Part shown: in pieces, positions 62,245-64,000 of the stretch
Layout: each line of letters opens with the position of its first letter
Position numbering within the stretch: position 1 is the first letter of the stretch
NCBI RefSeq assembly: GCF_001655055.1
Contig: NZ_LXEW01000031.1
Span: 124,001 to 188,000 of the forward strand
Source: Providencia heimbachae ATCC 35613
GTDB lineage: Bacteria > Pseudomonadota > Gammaproteobacteria > Enterobacterales > Enterobacteriaceae
Reading direction: 5' to 3'
Length of the DNA stretch: 64,000 nt
Program-made: the position numbers and the translations under genes
The notes under the pieces: generated by a model
Seen by the model: only the letters and a program-made list of their open reading frames with translations
What the model was told of the DNA's origin: nothing
Databases searched by the model: none

Positions 62245-63644
62245 TCTACGGGTGTTTTAATTTTACTCTTAATAAGGTTATCACCATCGGTCTTATTTAA
62301 GAGTAAAAAGACAAAAGCAGAAGCTAAGGTAATTACACCTACAGTAATAAAAGTATAGTGGAAGTTATCTACGGTATTACCGCTAGGTTGACCATCATAA
62401 TAACTCAGAATGGCGGCACTCACCGCAATCCCAAAGCTTATGGATAACTGTTGCGTGACAGCAAGCATACTGTTACCTGCACTTGCATTATTATCCGTTA
62501 AATCAGCCAAACAAATTGTATTCATGGCCGTAAATTGGATAGACATTGCCATACCTAAAATAAATAAAGGAATAACAAGTAGGTAGATAGACATATTTGG
62601 CGATTGCAAAGAAAACTGTGTGATCATCAAACCAATGATGATTGTGATAACAAATAAGGTTTTCCGATAGCCAAAATGAGTTAGGATCTTAGTAACACCT
62701 GATTTAGCTGTAATAGAACCTATCGCCAAAGGTGCCATCATCATACCTGCTACCACAGCTTCATAACCGAAGCCCACTTGCAACATTAATGGCATAAGAA
62801 AAGGAATACTCCCAGTTCCTAAGCGAGTTGCTAAGTTACCACTAATACCGATAGAAAAAGTACGTGTCTTAAAGAGGTTTAAAGGAATAATTGCATGCTT
62901 AACACGCCTTGCATATAAAATATAAAATAATAAAAAAAGAAAACCGGTTAAGACAATTGCGATAGGTATATAGCTAGGAAGTGACTTATCACTGAACAAA
63001 TCTAAGCTGACGGATAACATCACTAAACCAAAACCAAAAAGAATAAACCCGAAGGTATCAAATTTACGTTTTGGCATTTTAAAGTCAGGCATATGCTTCA
63101 ATGCATAAAAAATACCTAAAACGCCAATCGGAATATTAATAATAAATATCCAATGCCATGTTGTATAAGTTACAAGTATCCCACCTAAAAGCGGTCCTAA
63201 GATAGGCCCGACTAAACCTGGAATAGTGACGAAATTTAAAATCGGCAGTAGCTCACTTCGTGGATAAGCTCTAATTAATGCAAGGCGGGCCACAGGCATC
63301 ATCATTGCCCCACCAATACCCTGAATAACTCGAGATGCAACTAAGAAATCGAGTGTTGGGGAAAGAGCGCATAATAAAGAACCAGATGAAAATAAAGTAA
63401 CAGCTAGAATAAAAACACGGCGAGTTCCAAATCTATCTGCAAACCAGCCACTAACGGGAATGAGCAAGGCAACGGTCAGTGTGTAGCTGACAACCGCAGA
63501 TTGCATGGCAAGAGGAGAGTGATGGAGGCTTTTGGCTATGTCAGGTAAAGCCGTATTTAAAATAGTGGCATCGAGCGCTTGCATAAAAAAAGCCATTGCA
63601 GCAATCCATGGAAGGCCTGACATATTTTTCGCTGTTTTTAGCAT
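62241..63644 (-). CDS. hsrA: MFS transporter HsrA (DHA2 family)
   Basis: 467 residues (E. coli HsrA 475). 14 probable membrane helices; [17 protein letters not shown] in helix 1 and [12 protein letters not shown] in the first loop are DHA2 signatures. It follows rbsR, converging on it, as hsrA does in E. coli. The substrate is not established. The gene is named by family and position. Confidence 0.85.
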   Translation of the reverse strand: MLKTAKNMSGLPWIAAMAFFMQALDATILNTALPDIAKSLHHSPLAMQSAVVSYTLTVALLIPVSGWFADRFGTRRVFILAVTLFSSGSLLCALSPTLDFLVASRVIQGIGGAMMMPVARLALIRAYPRSELLPILNFVTIPGLVGPILGPLLGGILVTYTTWHWIFIINIPIGVLGIFYALKHMPDFKMPKRKFDTFGFILFGFGLVMLSVSLDLFSDKSLPSYIPIAIVLTGFLFLLFYILYARRVKHAIIPLNLFKTRTFSIGISGNLATRLGTGSIPFLMPLMLQVGFGYEAVVAGMMMAPLAIGSITAKSGVTKILTHFGYRKTLFVITIIIGLMITQFSLQSPNMSIYLLVIPLFILGMAMSIQFTAMNTICLADLTDNNASAGNSMLAVTQQLSISFGIAVSAAILSYYDGQPSGNTVDNFHYTFITVGVITLASAFVFLLLNKTDGDNLIKSKIKTPVD

Positions 63645-63698
63645 TTGTTACCTATCTAAAAAGTAAAAGCCAAATATAAAGACATTATTTTGTTGGCT

Positions 63699-64000
63699 TT
63701 ATTTTTGGGTAATCGTGAGTAGTTTATAGCAGAGATCGAGTGCATTAGTACTCTTGCCATTAATTATAGCTTTAGCAAGTTGCTGGTGGATATCAACCTC
63801 AATGACATCATCCAGTGTAATGGCATCAAAATAACGCTGATAAACGGAACGAAATAAATTAGCAAAAGAGATCAAAAAAGGGTTAGAGCAAGCTTGATAG
63901 ATGGTGAGATGAAAATGGTAATCGACTTTAATCCAAAGTTCTCTATCAAACGTATTCGCAAGCGTTAACATTTCATTTGCTAAAAGTTGTAGTGACTGTT
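63699..64000 (-). CDS. GntR-family regulator, FCD domain, C-terminal part (YieP-like)
   Basis: About 100 residues to the stop are visible; the frame stays open to the window end, so the N-terminal winged HTH is missing. The visible KVDYHFHLTIYQACSNPFLISFANLFRSVYQRYFDA carries the D...H pattern of the FadR/FCD ligand domain. It lies 54 bases upstream of hsrA on the same strand; in E. coli yieP occupies this place. A start inside the window at 63971 is not real. Confidence 0.75.
   Translation of the reverse strand, partial: QSLQLLANEMLTLANTFDRELWIKVDYHFHLTIYQACSNPFLISFANLFRSVYQRYFDAITLDDVIEVDIHQQLAKAIINGKSTNALDLCYKLLTITQK

Noticed and set aside
63699..63971. Complete 90-residue gene at the right edge
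   Set aside because: The frame continues to the window end and the content is only the C-terminal part of an FCD domain.

Overview
The window looks like a stretch of the origin region of a Morganellaceae chromosome, most probably Providencia. The grounds are low G+C, a gene order mnmG-oriC-mioC-asnC-asnA-viaA-ravA-rbsDACBKR-hsrA on one side of oriC and rsmG-atpIBEFHAGDC-glmU-glmS on the other as in E. coli, and proteins clearly enterobacterial but diverged. The genus is an inference; species cannot be read from this.

Positions 1-16770 are a mosaic accessory/metabolic region: the end of a heme-uptake and anaerobic heme-breakdown operon (chuW', chuX, chuY, chuU, chuV); a divergent smvA/smvR efflux pump and repressor pair; an AT-rich gene for a kinase-like protein resembling OspG/NleH-type effectors; a carbon-nitrogen hydrolase relative whose usual catalytic cysteine is alanine; an MFS carrier; an L-ascorbate (ula) locus with a fused IIC-IIB permease; a small hypothetical gene; and an SLC13/DASS-type transporter.

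Positions 17011-36976 are a complete, precisely bounded Tn7-family transposon (19,966 bp) with 21-bp perfect terminal inverted repeats, arrays of putative TnsB sites at both ends, and a 5-bp target duplication (CTTAT). It sits 18-22 bp past the glmS stop, the attTn7 site. It carries tnsABCDE with transposase catalytic residues at essentially the Tn7 positions. Its cargo is defence-like: a type I restriction-modification operon (hsdM-hsdS ... hsdR) into which two further genes are tightly packed, a RecQ-family helicase fused to a ComF-like phosphoribosyltransferase domain and a DprA/Smf-like protein, plus an upstream HTH gene and a PIN / XRE-ImmA pair. The five-gene packed operon is the best candidate for an undescribed composite immune system. 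The insertion separated glmS from its own intrinsic terminator, which now lies about 20 kb away beyond the far end of the transposon.

Positions 36999-64000 are core chromosome: glmS, glmU, the complete nine-gene ATP synthase operon, rsmG, mnmG, oriC (three AT-rich 13-mers and recognisable R1-R4 DnaA boxes), mioC, asnC, asnA, viaA-ravA, the ribose operon with two perfect RbsR-type operators, rbsR, hsrA and the C-terminal part of a GntR/FCD regulator (yieP-like) cut by the window edge. No tRNA, rRNA, CRISPR array, integron or phage genes were seen.
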